The notes under the pieces are model-generated. The model worked only from the letters and a program-made list of their open reading frames with translations. It ran no database searches and had not been told where the DNA came from. A stretch of DNA of 35,891 bases from JBJYIN01 sp046237015 (GTDB lineage Bacteria; Pseudomonadota; Gammaproteobacteria; Enterobacterales; Enterobacteriaceae): positions 1 to 35,891 of the forward strand of contig NZ_JBJYIN010000027.1 of assembly GCF_046237015.1 (NCBI RefSeq). The letters are read 5' to 3'. Positions 16,138 through 26,373 of the stretch are shown one piece after another. How positions within the stretch are numbered: position 1 is the first letter of the stretch; every line of letters starts with the position of its first letter. The translations under genes were made by a program, and so were the position numbers.

Positions 16138-17529
16138 TTATTGATGCACAGATTGAGGTTTCATGCGCAAACCGATAACCGCCGACAGCAGGCACCCCAA
16201 AGCCAGATAAGCAGCAACGGCATGCCAGGAACCATCCATAAACTCCACCAGCAATACAGCAATAAACGGCGTGAAACCACCACCGACAACGCTGGCAACC
16301 TGATAGCCCACACCCGCACCGCTATAGCGATAAGCGGTACCAAACAATTCAGTAAACATCGGTTGTTGCACACTGACGACCATATCATGTGCAATATTTG
16401 CAAGCATAATAGCAAACAGCAGAATCATGAATGTGTTACGACTTTCTAATGCCATAAAAAATGGCACCGCACTGATGAAACCGATCAAAGCGCCTGTAAC
16501 GTAAATTCGACGGCGGCCAAAGCTATCAGCCAAATAAGCAAAAAAAGGAATAGAGACGCAGCTCACTGCTCCCACCAATAAGCCGATATTAAGAAACATA
16601 TCACGCGAAAGGCCGAGGTGAGTGGTGGAATAATTCAGGGCAAAAGCCGTGACGATATACATCGTCAGTAGTTCACTCAATCTCAGGGCAATAATCAGTA
16701 AAAATGCCTGTGGATGTCGGCGCAACGCTTCCATAATCGGGAATGAGCGAATTTTGTTTGCTCTGTCCTGCAAAGTTTTGTTTGCCTCAAACTCTTGTGA
16801 TTCATCCATACCATTGCGGATCCACCATGCAATCGCAACCAGTACCAGACTGAACAAGAAAGGCAAGCGCCAGCCCCAGCTAACAAAATCATCGTTTGTC
16901 GTAAGATGGCTAACAATGGAAACTGAACCAGTGGCCAACAGTAAACCAACGCCAAAACCAACCTGCACACCACTACTGTAAAACGCTTTCTTTTTCTTTG
17001 GGGCGTTTTCAACCGCCAGCAAGGCTGCTCCACCCCACTCGCCGCCAACGGCAAAACCCTGAATAGCGCGTAGCACCACCAGCAGTACCGGAGCCCACCA
17101 GCCAATTGAATCAAAAGAAGGTAACAACCCAATCAATGCCGTGGAAACGCCCATCATCCAGACGGTAATCATCAGCATACGTTTACGACCCAACTTATCG
17201 CCAAAATGCCCGAACACCATGCCGCCTAACGGACGAAACAAAAAGCCGACGCCGAATGTGCCAAAAGCAGCCAGTGTTCCCATTGTCGGGCTGACCTGTG
17301 GGAAAAATTCCGTATTAAATACAAGTGCGGCAACTATTCCGTACAGTAAAAAATCGTACCAATCGACAACAGCGCCGACAAAACTTCCCCACGCCGCACG
17401 ACGGGCTCGGCCTTGTGAATGGCTTTCTGATTGAATTTTTGGTGTAGCATTACCGCTTACTGTGCTATCACCACCGGTTGGTAACGCACTGTCGCCCTGC
17501 GCAAGAGCTGACGCTGATGAAGTATTCAT
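16138..17529 (-). CDS. shiA: ShiA-like shikimate transporter (MFS)
   Basis: This is a proton-coupled uptake transporter of the metabolite:H+ symporter branch of the major facilitator superfamily. It is close to E. coli ShiA over its whole length: RRAAWGSFVGAVVDWYDFLL at about 43-62, PQVSPTMGTLAAFGTFGVGF next, and GGMVFGHFGDKLGRKR as the loop 2-3 MFS signature. GGEWGGAALLAVE and NIAHDMVVSVQQPMFTE come further on. Twelve membrane segments fit. It has 463 residues against 438 in E. coli, the difference being a longer polar N-terminus (about 42 residues, Ser/Gly rich). Substrate is inferred from similarity; quinate or another aromatic acid cannot be excluded. The ribosome site is weak. Confidence 0.87.
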   Translation of the reverse strand: MNTSSASALAQGDSALPTGGDSTVSGNATPKIQSESHSQGRARRAAWGSFVGAVVDWYDFLLYGIVAALVFNTEFFPQVSPTMGTLAAFGTFGVGFLFRPLGGMVFGHFGDKLGRKRMLMITVWMMGVSTALIGLLPSFDSIGWWAPVLLVVLRAIQGFAVGGEWGGAALLAVENAPKKKKAFYSSGVQVGFGVGLLLATGSVSIVSHLTTNDDFVSWGWRLPFLFSLVLVAIAWWIRNGMDESQEFEANKTLQDRANKIRSFPIMEALRRHPQAFLLIIALRLSELLTMYIVTAFALNYSTTHLGLSRDMFLNIGLLVGAVSCVSIPFFAYLADSFGRRRIYVTGALIGFISAVPFFMALESRNTFMILLFAIMLANIAHDMVVSVQQPMFTELFGTAYRYSGAGVGYQVASVVGGGFTPFIAVLLVEFMDGSWHAVAAYLALGCLLSAVIGLRMKPQSVHQ

Positions 17530-17584
17530 GACTGTCTCGTTATTTTTACTTTACACCACTGTACAACAAAAAATTCAGGGATGA

Positions 17585-17609
17585 TATAAAACGCCGGGAG
17601 CGTTTTATA
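17585..17609. promoter_or_regulatory. Perfect inverted repeat upstream of shiA
   Basis: TATAAAACGC (17585-17594) and GCGTTTTATA (17600-17609) form a perfect 10-base inverted repeat around CGGGA. It ends 56 bases before the shiA start and lies after the rpoC terminator. It may be an operator, or a hairpin in the shiA leader. No T tract follows on the minus strand. Confidence 0.45.
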
Positions 17610-17646
17610 ACAACGTGCCTCCGTCTAACGGAAAGATGCCATAGAC

Positions 17647-17677
17647 AAAAAAACCCCGACTATAAATAGTCGGGGTT
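17647..17677 (-). terminator. Intrinsic terminator of the rpoBC operon
   Basis: On the minus strand AACCCCGACTAT (17677-17666) pairs with ATAGTCGGGGTT (17663-17652) and is followed by TTTTTT. It lies about 50 bases after the rpoC stop. Confidence 0.93.
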
Positions 17678-17727
17678 ATGTTATTCACCACAAGGCGTGG
17701 TGAAGTCAACTATCAGGAATAGATGAC

Positions 17728-20700
17728 TTATTCGTCGTCACTACTACCAAAACCAGCATTTAACAGCTCGGCCAGGTTGGCAGAAGCCTCATCAGCACTC
17801 ACCTGAGGTACAACAGGCGCTTCGCCAGCCTGACGGCGACGCATGCGATCCTGATGGTACGCATAACCGGTACCCGCAGGGATCAGACGACCCACGATCA
17901 CGTTTTCTTTCAGGCCGCGCAGTTCGTCACGTTTACCCGCAACGGCTGCTTCGGTAAGAACACGCGTCGTTTCCTGGAACGATGCCGCAGAAATGAAGGA
18001 TTCCGTCGCCAAAGATGCTTTGGTGATACCCAACAGATCGCGACTGTACGTTGCTGGGATCTTGCCATCCGCTTCCAACTGACGGTTGGCAATCTTGACG
18101 CGAGACACTTCCGCCTGCTCACCTTCCAGGAAGTCAGTGCCACCCGCGCTAACGATGGTGCCTTTACGCAACATCTGACGAACGATAACTTCGATGTGTT
18201 TATCGTTAATCTTAACGCCTTGCAGACGGTAAACTTCCTGAACTTCGTTGGTGATATAACGCGTTACCGCATGAACGCCACGCAGACGCAGGATATCGTG
18301 CGGAGATTCTGGGCCGTCGGAAACAACGTCACCACGTTCCACCATTTCGCCTTCGAATACGTTCAACTGACGCCATTTAGGAATCATTTCTTCGTAAGCA
18401 TCGCTGCCATCCAACGGAGAAATCACCAGACGGCGTTTACCTTTGGTTTCTTTACCGAAGGAAATGATACCGCTGATTTCTGCCAGAATCGCAGGCTCTT
18501 TCGGACGACGAGCTTCAAACAAGTCAGCAACACGTGGCAGACCACCGGTAATATCCTTGGTACCACCAGACTCTTGAGGAATACGCGCTAACGTATCACC
18601 CGCGCTGATCTTCACACCATCTTCCAACTGAACAATCGCTTTACCCGGCAGGAAGTACTGAGCAGGCATATCCGTACCTGGGATCAATACATCTTCACCT
18701 TTATCGTCAACGATTTTCAGTGCCGGACGCAGGTCTTTACCGCTACCGGTACGCTCTGCACTGTCCAGAACCACGATAGAAGACAAACCGGTTAGTTCAT
18801 CGGTCTGGCGAGTGATGGTCTGACCGTCAACCATATCGGTAAAGCGGATGCTACCACCGACTTCAGTGATAACAGGCATCGTATGTGGATCCCAGTTTGC
18901 TACGGTTTCCCCGCCGCTAACCTCGGCGCCATCGCCTTTCGCCATCGCCGCACCGTAAGGTACTTTATAGCTTTCTTTGGTACGTCCGAATTCGTCGATC
19001 AGCTTCAGTTCGGTATTACGTGAAGTAATAACCAGTTTGCCGTTGCTGTTCACAACAAACTTCGCGTTGCTCAGTTTCAGGCTACCTTTGTTTTTCACCT
19101 GAATGCTGGACTCAGCCGCCGCACGCGATGCCGCACCACCGATGTGGAACGTACGCATGGTAAGCTGTGTACCCGGTTCACCGATTGACTGCGCCGCGAT
19201 AACCCCGATAGCCTCACCTTTGTTGATGATATGGCCACGAGCCAAGTCACGACCATAACACTTGGCGCACACGCCAAAGTCGGTTTCGCAACTTACTACA
19301 GAGCGAACTTTAACGGCGTCGACAGAGTTCTCTTCCAACATGTCACACCACTGTTCGTTCAGCAGCGTATTACGTGGAACCAGAATATCCGCCGTACCCG
19401 GTTTGATCACGTCTTCAGCCGTTACACGGCCCAGTACGCGTTCACGCAGCGGCTCTTTAACATCACCACCCTCGATAACCGGCGTCATCATGATACCTTC
19501 GTGGGTACCACAATCGTCCTCGGTCACAACCAGATCCTGCGCAACGTCAACCAGACGACGAGTCAGATAACCGGAGTTCGCTGTTTTCAGTGCGGTATCC
19601 GCCAAACCTTTACGCGCACCGTGCGTCGAGATGAAGTACTGAAGTACGTTCAGACCTTCACGGAAGTTTGCGGTAATTGGCGTCTCGATGATGGAGCCAT
19701 CTGGCTTCGCCATCAGACCACGCATCCCCGCCAGCTGACGAATCTGTGCCGCAGAACCACGCGCACCGGAGTCAGCCATCATAAAGATGCTGTTAAATGA
19801 AACCTGTTGCTCAACCACACCGTCACGGTTAACCACGTCCTCAACGGACAGGTTTTCCATCATTGCTTTCGCAACACGTTCGTTAGCGGCCGCCCAGATA
19901 TCGATCACTTTGTTATAGCGTTCGCCAGCGGTAACCAGACCAGACTGGAACTGCTCCTGGATCTCGGCAACTTCCGTTTCCGCTTCTTCGATGATTCCGG
20001 CTTTCTTCGCAGGAATGACCATGTCGTCGATACCAACGGACGCACCAGAGCGCGCTGCGTAGGAAAAACCGGTGTACATGATCTGGTCAGCAAAGATAAC
20101 GGTCGGCTTCAGACCCAAAATGCGGTAACAGGTGTTCAACATTTTGGAGATCGCTTTCTTGCCAAGAGGCTGGTTAACGATCGAATACGGTAGACCTTTC
20201 GGTACAATCATCCACAAGATAGCGCGACCGATAGTCGTATCGATAATCGTCGTCTGGTGCGTGATTTCGCCTTCAATGCTCTTAATATCTTCCGTGATAC
20301 GCACTTTCACGCGCGCATGCAGAGAGGCCAGACCGGCGCGATAAACGCGTTCAGCTTCTTTAGGCCCGGTCAGAACCATGCCTTCGCCTTTGGCGTTAAC
20401 ACAGTCACGGGTCATATAATAGAGACCCAACACCACGTCCTGAGAAGGAACAATGATAGGTTCACCGTTCGCAGGAGACAGGATGTTGTTGGTCGACATC
20501 ATTAACGCACGCGCTTCCAACTGGGCTTCCAGCGTCAGCGGTACGTGAACTGCCATCTGGTCACCATCGAAGTCGGCGTTGTAGGCCGCACAAACCAACG
20601 GGTGCAACTGAATCGCTTTACCTTCAATCAGTATAGGTTCAAACGCCTGAATCCCCAGACGGTGCAGTGTTGGCGCACGGTTCAGCAGTACCGGGTGTTC

Positions 20701-21951
20701 GCGGATAACTTCATCCAGGATATCCCATACGACGGCTTCTTCGCGCTCAACCATTTTCTTGGCCGCTTTAATGGTGGTAGCAAGACCACGCAATTCCAGC
20801 TTGCCGTAGATGAACGGTTTGAACAGTTCCAGTGCCATTTTCTTCGGCAGACCACACTGATGCAGACGCAGGTATGGACCAACGGTGATTACGGAACGAC
20901 CGGAGTAGTCAACACGCTTACCGAGCAGGTTCTGACGGAAACGACCCTGTTTACCTTTGATCATGTCGGCCAAAGATTTCAGAGGACGTTTGTTAGAGCC
21001 GGTGATCGCACGACCGCGACGGCCGTTATCCAGCAAGGCATCAACCGCTTCCTGCAACATACGTTTTTCGTTACGTACGATGATATCTGGCGCAGCCAGA
21101 TCCAGTAGACGTTTCAAACGGTTGTTACGGTTGATCACGCGACGATACAGATCGTTCAGATCTGACGTCGCGAAACGGCCACCATCCAACGGAACCAACG
21201 GACGCAGATCTGGCGGCAGCACCGGCAGAACGGTCAGGATCATCCACTCTGGTTTGTTACCAGACTGTACGAACGCTTCCAGCAGCTTAATGCGTTTAGT
21301 CAGTTTTTTACGCTTGGTTTCAGAGTTGGTTTCGTTCAACTCTTCACGCAGTTGTTCGCATTCCTGCTCCAGATCCATGTTTTTCAACAAAGCCTGAATA
21401 GCTTCAGCGCCCATCTTCGCGTCAAATTCATCACCGAATTCTTCTAACGCATCCAGGTACTGTTCTTCCGTCAGAATCTGGCGTTTCTCGAGGTTGGTCA
21501 TGCCCCCTTCGATAACGACATAAGATTCAAAGTACAGTACACGCTCAATATCGCGCAACGGCATATCCAGCAGCAAACCGATACGGGAAGGCAGTGATTT
21601 CAGGAACCAGATGTGCGCCGTCGGAGAAGCCAATTCGATATGGCCCATACGCTCACGACGAACTTTAGTCTGGGTAACTTCAACACCGCATTTTTCGCAA
21701 ATCACACCGCGATGTTTTAAACGCTTGTACTTACCGCACAGGCATTCGTAATCTTTTACCGGCCCAAAAATACGGGCGCAGAAAAGGCCGTCACGTTCAG
21801 GCTTGAACGTACGGTAGTTGATGGTTTCTGGCTTTTTAACTTCACCAAAAGACCACGAACGGATCATGTCTGGCGAAGCCAGAGCAATTTTGATCGCATC
21901 AAACTCTTCGGTTTTAGTTTGCGCTTTCAGAAACTTTAATAAGTCTTTCAC
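17728..21951 (-). CDS. rpoC: RNA polymerase subunit beta'
   Basis: RpoC is the largest subunit of core RNA polymerase. I start at the GTG at 21951 (product MKDLLKFLKAQTKTEEFDAI) because AGGAG precedes it. This gives exactly 1407 residues, the length in E. coli, where the start is also GTG. The upstream frame to 21987 adds 12 residues not present in the family. The zinc site near residues 70-88 (CLCGKY...CEKCG), the catalytic NADFDGDQM near 458-466 (three Asp holding Mg2+), the trigger-loop region GEPGTQLTMRTFH, and the second Cys cluster (VSCETDFGVCAKCYG) are intact. A segment near residue 560 (EDIKSIEGEITHQTTI) seems to differ most from E. coli. It lies 103 bases after rpoB. Confidence 0.98.
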   Translation of the reverse strand: MKDLLKFLKAQTKTEEFDAIKIALASPDMIRSWSFGEVKKPETINYRTFKPERDGLFCARIFGPVKDYECLCGKYKRLKHRGVICEKCGVEVTQTKVRRERMGHIELASPTAHIWFLKSLPSRIGLLLDMPLRDIERVLYFESYVVIEGGMTNLEKRQILTEEQYLDALEEFGDEFDAKMGAEAIQALLKNMDLEQECEQLREELNETNSETKRKKLTKRIKLLEAFVQSGNKPEWMILTVLPVLPPDLRPLVPLDGGRFATSDLNDLYRRVINRNNRLKRLLDLAAPDIIVRNEKRMLQEAVDALLDNGRRGRAITGSNKRPLKSLADMIKGKQGRFRQNLLGKRVDYSGRSVITVGPYLRLHQCGLPKKMALELFKPFIYGKLELRGLATTIKAAKKMVEREEAVVWDILDEVIREHPVLLNRAPTLHRLGIQAFEPILIEGKAIQLHPLVCAAYNADFDGDQMAVHVPLTLEAQLEARALMMSTNNILSPANGEPIIVPSQDVVLGLYYMTRDCVNAKGEGMVLTGPKEAERVYRAGLASLHARVKVRITEDIKSIEGEITHQTTIIDTTIGRAILWMIVPKGLPYSIVNQPLGKKAISKMLNTCYRILGLKPTVIFADQIMYTGFSYAARSGASVGIDDMVIPAKKAGIIEEAETEVAEIQEQFQSGLVTAGERYNKVIDIWAAANERVAKAMMENLSVEDVVNRDGVVEQQVSFNSIFMMADSGARGSAAQIRQLAGMRGLMAKPDGSIIETPITANFREGLNVLQYFISTHGARKGLADTALKTANSGYLTRRLVDVAQDLVVTEDDCGTHEGIMMTPVIEGGDVKEPLRERVLGRVTAEDVIKPGTADILVPRNTLLNEQWCDMLEENSVDAVKVRSVVSCETDFGVCAKCYGRDLARGHIINKGEAIGVIAAQSIGEPGTQLTMRTFHIGGAASRAAAESSIQVKNKGSLKLSNAKFVVNSNGKLVITSRNTELKLIDEFGRTKESYKVPYGAAMAKGDGAEVSGGETVANWDPHTMPVITEVGGSIRFTDMVDGQTITRQTDELTGLSSIVVLDSAERTGSGKDLRPALKIVDDKGEDVLIPGTDMPAQYFLPGKAIVQLEDGVKISAGDTLARIPQESGGTKDITGGLPRVADLFEARRPKEPAILAEISGIISFGKETKGKRRLVISPLDGSDAYEEMIPKWRQLNVFEGEMVERGDVVSDGPESPHDILRLRGVHAVTRYITNEVQEVYRLQGVKINDKHIEVIVRQMLRKGTIVSAGGTDFLEGEQAEVSRVKIANRQLEADGKIPATYSRDLLGITKASLATESFISAASFQETTRVLTEAAVAGKRDELRGLKENVIVGRLIPAGTGYAYHQDRMRRRQAGEAPVVPQVSADEASANLAELLNAGFGSSDDE

Positions 21952-22054
21952 GGATTGGCTCCTGTCGGAGTTAGACCTGTCAGGCACCTGAACCCTACCA
22001 AAAACAACGTTCAGGTGCCCCTATGACGAATACCAGCATAACAACGGGCTGGGA

Positions 22055-25000
22055 TTACTCTTCTTCCAGCTCGATGTTGATACCCAGCGAACGGATTTCT
22101 TTCAACAATACGTTGAAGGATTCCGGCATGCCTGGTTCCATCTGATGATTGCCGTCCACGATGTTCTTATACATCTTGGTACGGCCGTTCACGTCATCAG
22201 ACTTAACGGTCAACATTTCTTGCAGGGTATAAGCTGCACCATAAGCTTCCAGCGCCCACACTTCCATCTCACCGAAGCGTTGACCACCGAATTGCGCCTT
22301 ACCACCCAACGGTTGCTGAGTAACCAGACTATAAGAACCCGTAGAACGAGCATGCATCTTATCGTCAACCAAGTGGTTCAGTTTCAGCATGTACATGTAA
22401 CCCACGGTGACCTGACGCTCAAATTTCTCACCAGTACGTCCATCGTACAGCGTAATCTGACCGGAGGTCGGGATACCGCCCATCTGCAACAGTTCCTTGA
22501 TTTCTTTCTCTTTTGCACCGTCGAATACCGGCGTTGCAATTGGCATACCTTTCTTCAGGTTTTCAGCCAGACGCATCACTTCTTCGTCTGAGAAAGTGCT
22601 CAGGTCAACTTTCTGACGCACATCGTCACCCAGATCATAAGCCTTCTGGATAAATTCACGCAGTTTGGTCACTTCCTCGTGCTGTTTCAGCATGGCATTA
22701 ATCTTGTCGCCAATACCTTTCGCAGCCATACCCAAGTGGGTTTCCAGAATCTGACCAATGTTCATACGTGAAGGTACACCCAGCGGGTTCAGGACGATAT
22801 CGACCGGCGTACCGTTCTCATCGTAAGGCATATCTTCGATCGGGTTGATCTTGGAGATAACACCTTTGTTCCCGTGACGACCTGCCATCTTGTCACCCGG
22901 TTGGATCTGACGCTTAACTGCCAGATAAACCTTAACGATTTTCAGCACGCCCGGTGCAAGATCGTCGCCTTGGGTGATTTTACGGCGCTTAGCTTCGAGT
23001 TTTTTCTCAAACTCATGCTTCAGCTCATCATACTGTTCTGCCAACTGTTCCAACTGATTCTGTTTCTCTTCATCAGTCAGCCCCAGTTCCAACCAACGCT
23101 CGCGCGGCAGTTTATCAAGTTTGTCAGCTTCAATACCGCCAGAAACCAATACAGCGTGGATACGTGCAAACAGACCCGCTTCCAGAATTTGCAACTCTTC
23201 AGTCAGGTCTTTCTTCGCCTGCTTCAGTTGCATCTCTTCGATTTCCAACGCACGCTTGTCTTTTTCCACGCCATCGCGGGTAAAGACCTGCACGTCGATA
23301 ACCGTACCGGAAACACCGTTTGGTACACGCAGAGAAGAGTCTTTAACGTCAGACGCTTTCTCACCGAAGATCGCACGCAGCAGTTTTTCTTCTGGCGTCA
23401 GTTGGGTTTCACCTTTCGGCGTAACTTTACCAACCAGAATGTCACCACCGGTCACTTCAGCACCAATGTAAACGATGCCGGACTCATCCAGTTTGGAAAG
23501 TGCTGCCTCACCCACGTTCGGGATGTCCGCAGTAATTTCTTCAGGCCCTAACTTGGTGTCACGGGACACACAGGCAAGTTCCTGGATGTGGATGGTTGTA
23601 AAGCGATCTTCCTGAACCACACGCTCGGAAACGAGGATGGAGTCTTCGAAGTTGTAACCATTCCATGGCATGAATGCCACGCGCATATTCTGACCCAGCG
23701 CCAGTTCACCCAGATCGGTGGACGGGCCATCTGCCAGAACATCACCACGTTCTACCGGCTCACCCAGAGATACGCATGGCATCTGGCTGATACAGGTATT
23801 CTGGTTAGAACGGGTATATTTGGTCAGGTTATAGATGTCGATCCCGGCTTCGCCCGGATACATCTCATCGTCATTAACGCGGATAACAATACGGGATGCA
23901 TCCACGTATTGTACTGTACCACCACGTTTGGCGACGGCAGTTACACCGGAGTCAACCGCAACAGCGCGTTCCATACCGGTACCAACCAGCGGCTTATCAG
24001 CGCGTAAAGTCGGAACGGCCTGACGTTGCATGTTCGCACCCATCAGAGCACGGTTGGCGTCATCGTGTTCCAGAAACGGAATCAGGGATGCACCAACGGA
24101 AACCACCTGCTGAGTGGAAACGTCCATGTATTCAACCTGATCGCGGCTGAATAAGCTGGATTCACCTTTGTTACGGCAGGTCACCAGTTCGTCGATGAAG
24201 CGCCCTTCTTCGTCCAAATTGGTGTTCGCCTGTGCGATAACGAAGTTACCTTCTTCAATCGCAGACAGGTAATGGATCTCATCCGTCACCACGTTGTCAC
24301 GCACACGACGATACGGGGTTTCAAGGAAACCGTACTCGTTAGTCTGTGCATAAACGGACAGGGAGTTGATCAGACCGATGTTCGGACCTTCCGGCGTTTC
24401 GATAGGACAAACGCGACCGTAGTGAGTTGGGTGTACGTCACGGACTTCAAAACCAGCGCGTTCACGCGTCAGACCGCCTGGGCCTAATGCAGAGATACGA
24501 CGTTTGTGCGTAATCTCAGACAGCGGGTTGTTCTGGTCCATAAACTGTGACAGCTGGCTTGAGCCGAAGAACTCTTTAACGGCAGCCGAAATCGGCTTGG
24601 CGTTAATCATGTCCTGTGGCATCAGCGTATCAAGGTCGCCCAGCGACAGACGCTCTTTCACCGCTCGTTCTACACGCACCAGACCCACGCGGAATTGGTT
24701 TTCTGCCATTTCGCCGACGGAACGGATACGACGGTTGCCAAGGTGGTCGATATCATCCACTTCACCTTTGCCGTTACGAATATCAATGAGCTTCTTCATC
24801 ACGTCAATGATGTCTTCTTTGCTCAGGATACCGGAACCTTCGATCTCATCACGCAGCAGAGAACGGTTGAACTTCATACGGCCTACCGCTGACAAGTCAT
24901 AACGGTCTTCAGAGAAGAACAGGTTCTCAAACAGCGTTTCCGCTGCTTCACGTGTCGGTGGCTCACCGGGACGCATCATGCGGTAAATTTCAACCAGCGA

Positions 25001-26083
25001 GCTTAAACGATCGTTTGAGGGATCGACACGCAAGGTTTCAGAAATGTACGGGCCGTGGTCCAGATCGTTGGTAAACAGCGTTTCAATACGCTTGTGACCT
25101 GACTGACTCAGTTTAGCCAGCAGATCCAGCGACAGCTCCATGTTAGCTGCGCCAATCAGTTCACCCGTGCTCTCATCGATATAGTCTTTGGACAGCACTT
25201 TGCCAGCAATATACTCAACCGGCACTTCGATACGCTCAATGCCATCTTTTTCTAACTGACGGATATGGCGAGCCGTGATACGACGGCCTTTTTCAATATA
25301 GACTTTGCCGTTTGCTTCAATATCAAACGATGCCGTTTCACCACGCAGGCGTTCAGGAACCAGATCCATCTGCAATTTATTGCCATTGATTTCGTAGACA
25401 ATTTTAGCGAAGAAAAGATCGAGAATCTGTTCGGTGGAGTATCCCAGCGCACGCAGAATAATGGTCGCAGGCAATTTTCGACGACGGTCAATGCGGACAA
25501 ACAGGTTATCCTTCGGATCGAACTCAAAATCCAACCAGGAACCACGGTAAGGAATAATACGTGCGTTATACAGCACCTTACCTGAAGAATGGGTTTTACC
25601 TTTGTCACTATCGAAGAACACACCTGGACTACGGTGCAACTGAGACACGATGACACGCTCAGTACCGTTAATCACGAAGGTTCCGTTATCGGTCATGAGC
25701 GGAATTTCGCCCATGTAAACTTCTTGTTCTTTGATATCTTTAACGGTGCCTTCAGGCGCTTCACGCTCGTAGATCACCAGACGCAATTTCACACGCAACG
25801 GCGCGGAGAACGTCACACCACGGATCTGACATTCTTTAACGTCAAATACAGGTTCGCCCAGACGATAGCTTACGTACTGTAGCTCTGAGTTACCGCTGTA
25901 ACTTTGTATGGGGAAAACAGAACGGAATGCCGCTTCCAAACCGTACTGACCTTCCGAATCTTGCTCGATAAACTTCTGGAACGAGTCAAGCTGGATAGAA
26001 AGGAGATAAGGCACGTCCAGAACCTGTGGACGTTTACCAAAATCCTTACGAATGCGTTTTTTCTCGGTATAGGAGTAAACCAT
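22055..26083 (-). CDS. rpoB: RNA polymerase subunit beta
   Basis: RpoB is the second large subunit of core RNA polymerase. It has 1342 residues, identical in length to E. coli, beginning MVYSYTEKKRIRKDFGKRP. The rifampicin pocket (about 507-538: GSSQLSQFMDQNNPLSEITH, then KRRISALGPGG) is wild type at the usual resistance positions (Ser512, Gln513, Asp516, His526, Ser531 in E. coli numbering), so the gene suggests a rifampicin-sensitive strain. The C-terminal clamp part (GGKAQFGGQRFGEMEVWALE) is intact. It follows rplL after 327 bases that contain the partial attenuator. Confidence 0.98.
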   Translation of the reverse strand: MVYSYTEKKRIRKDFGKRPQVLDVPYLLSIQLDSFQKFIEQDSEGQYGLEAAFRSVFPIQSYSGNSELQYVSYRLGEPVFDVKECQIRGVTFSAPLRVKLRLVIYEREAPEGTVKDIKEQEVYMGEIPLMTDNGTFVINGTERVIVSQLHRSPGVFFDSDKGKTHSSGKVLYNARIIPYRGSWLDFEFDPKDNLFVRIDRRRKLPATIILRALGYSTEQILDLFFAKIVYEINGNKLQMDLVPERLRGETASFDIEANGKVYIEKGRRITARHIRQLEKDGIERIEVPVEYIAGKVLSKDYIDESTGELIGAANMELSLDLLAKLSQSGHKRIETLFTNDLDHGPYISETLRVDPSNDRLSSLVEIYRMMRPGEPPTREAAETLFENLFFSEDRYDLSAVGRMKFNRSLLRDEIEGSGILSKEDIIDVMKKLIDIRNGKGEVDDIDHLGNRRIRSVGEMAENQFRVGLVRVERAVKERLSLGDLDTLMPQDMINAKPISAAVKEFFGSSQLSQFMDQNNPLSEITHKRRISALGPGGLTRERAGFEVRDVHPTHYGRVCPIETPEGPNIGLINSLSVYAQTNEYGFLETPYRRVRDNVVTDEIHYLSAIEEGNFVIAQANTNLDEEGRFIDELVTCRNKGESSLFSRDQVEYMDVSTQQVVSVGASLIPFLEHDDANRALMGANMQRQAVPTLRADKPLVGTGMERAVAVDSGVTAVAKRGGTVQYVDASRIVIRVNDDEMYPGEAGIDIYNLTKYTRSNQNTCISQMPCVSLGEPVERGDVLADGPSTDLGELALGQNMRVAFMPWNGYNFEDSILVSERVVQEDRFTTIHIQELACVSRDTKLGPEEITADIPNVGEAALSKLDESGIVYIGAEVTGGDILVGKVTPKGETQLTPEEKLLRAIFGEKASDVKDSSLRVPNGVSGTVIDVQVFTRDGVEKDKRALEIEEMQLKQAKKDLTEELQILEAGLFARIHAVLVSGGIEADKLDKLPRERWLELGLTDEEKQNQLEQLAEQYDELKHEFEKKLEAKRRKITQGDDLAPGVLKIVKVYLAVKRQIQPGDKMAGRHGNKGVISKINPIEDMPYDENGTPVDIVLNPLGVPSRMNIGQILETHLGMAAKGIGDKINAMLKQHEEVTKLREFIQKAYDLGDDVRQKVDLSTFSDEEVMRLAENLKKGMPIATPVFDGAKEKEIKELLQMGGIPTSGQITLYDGRTGEKFERQVTVGYMYMLKLNHLVDDKMHARSTGSYSLVTQQPLGGKAQFGGQRFGEMEVWALEAYGAAYTLQEMLTVKSDDVNGRTKMYKNIVDGNHQMEPGMPESFNVLLKEIRSLGINIELEEE

Positions 26084-26340
26084 TAGGGTTCCTCAGCTAG
26101 CTGACAAGTCGAACCACTCTATCCGCCCTAATAAGGACGGTTCATGCAACACTATTTTGTCGGTCGGAAAATGGAACACGTTCCGTAATACGTCTTTCTA
26201 TTACTCTTAAACCATTTCATTGCTCTTGCTCAGGCAGGGAGCCTATGCTGGAAAGCAGTATATTAAGTCGTCAATAGAAAAAAATATTAGGGTAAATCAA
26301 TGGGCAAACAGTGAGAAACCCCATCGACGCCCTACAGCGC
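26084..26340 (-). other. rplL-rpoB intergenic leader of rpoB
   Basis: No gene is seen. After the attenuator, the rpoB leader holds a small palindrome (GGAAC/GTTCC at 26173-26184) and a possible stem GAACC/GGTTC (26111-26115 with 26139-26143). In E. coli this interval contains an RNase III cleavage stem; which of these, if any, is its counterpart cannot be decided by eye. Confidence 0.4.
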
Positions 26341-26371
26341 AAAAAGGCTGGTGACTAAAAAGTCACCAGCC
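26341..26371 (-). terminator. rplL-rpoB transcription attenuator
   Basis: On the minus strand GGCTGGTGACT and AGTCACCAGCC (26346-26356 with 26361-26371) form an 11-base perfect stem with a TTTT loop, followed by TTTTT. It lies 40 bases after rplL. In E. coli the matching site ends most transcripts, so that ribosomal stalk proteins are made in excess over RNA polymerase. Confidence 0.88.
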
Positions 26372-26373
26372 AT

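Noticed and set aside
17854..18591. Long open frame antisense to rpoC (245 codons), with similar long ones opposite rpoB and rplA (28909 end)
   Set aside because: These are shadows of codon bias in highly expressed genes. They lack ribosome sites and any recognisable family.
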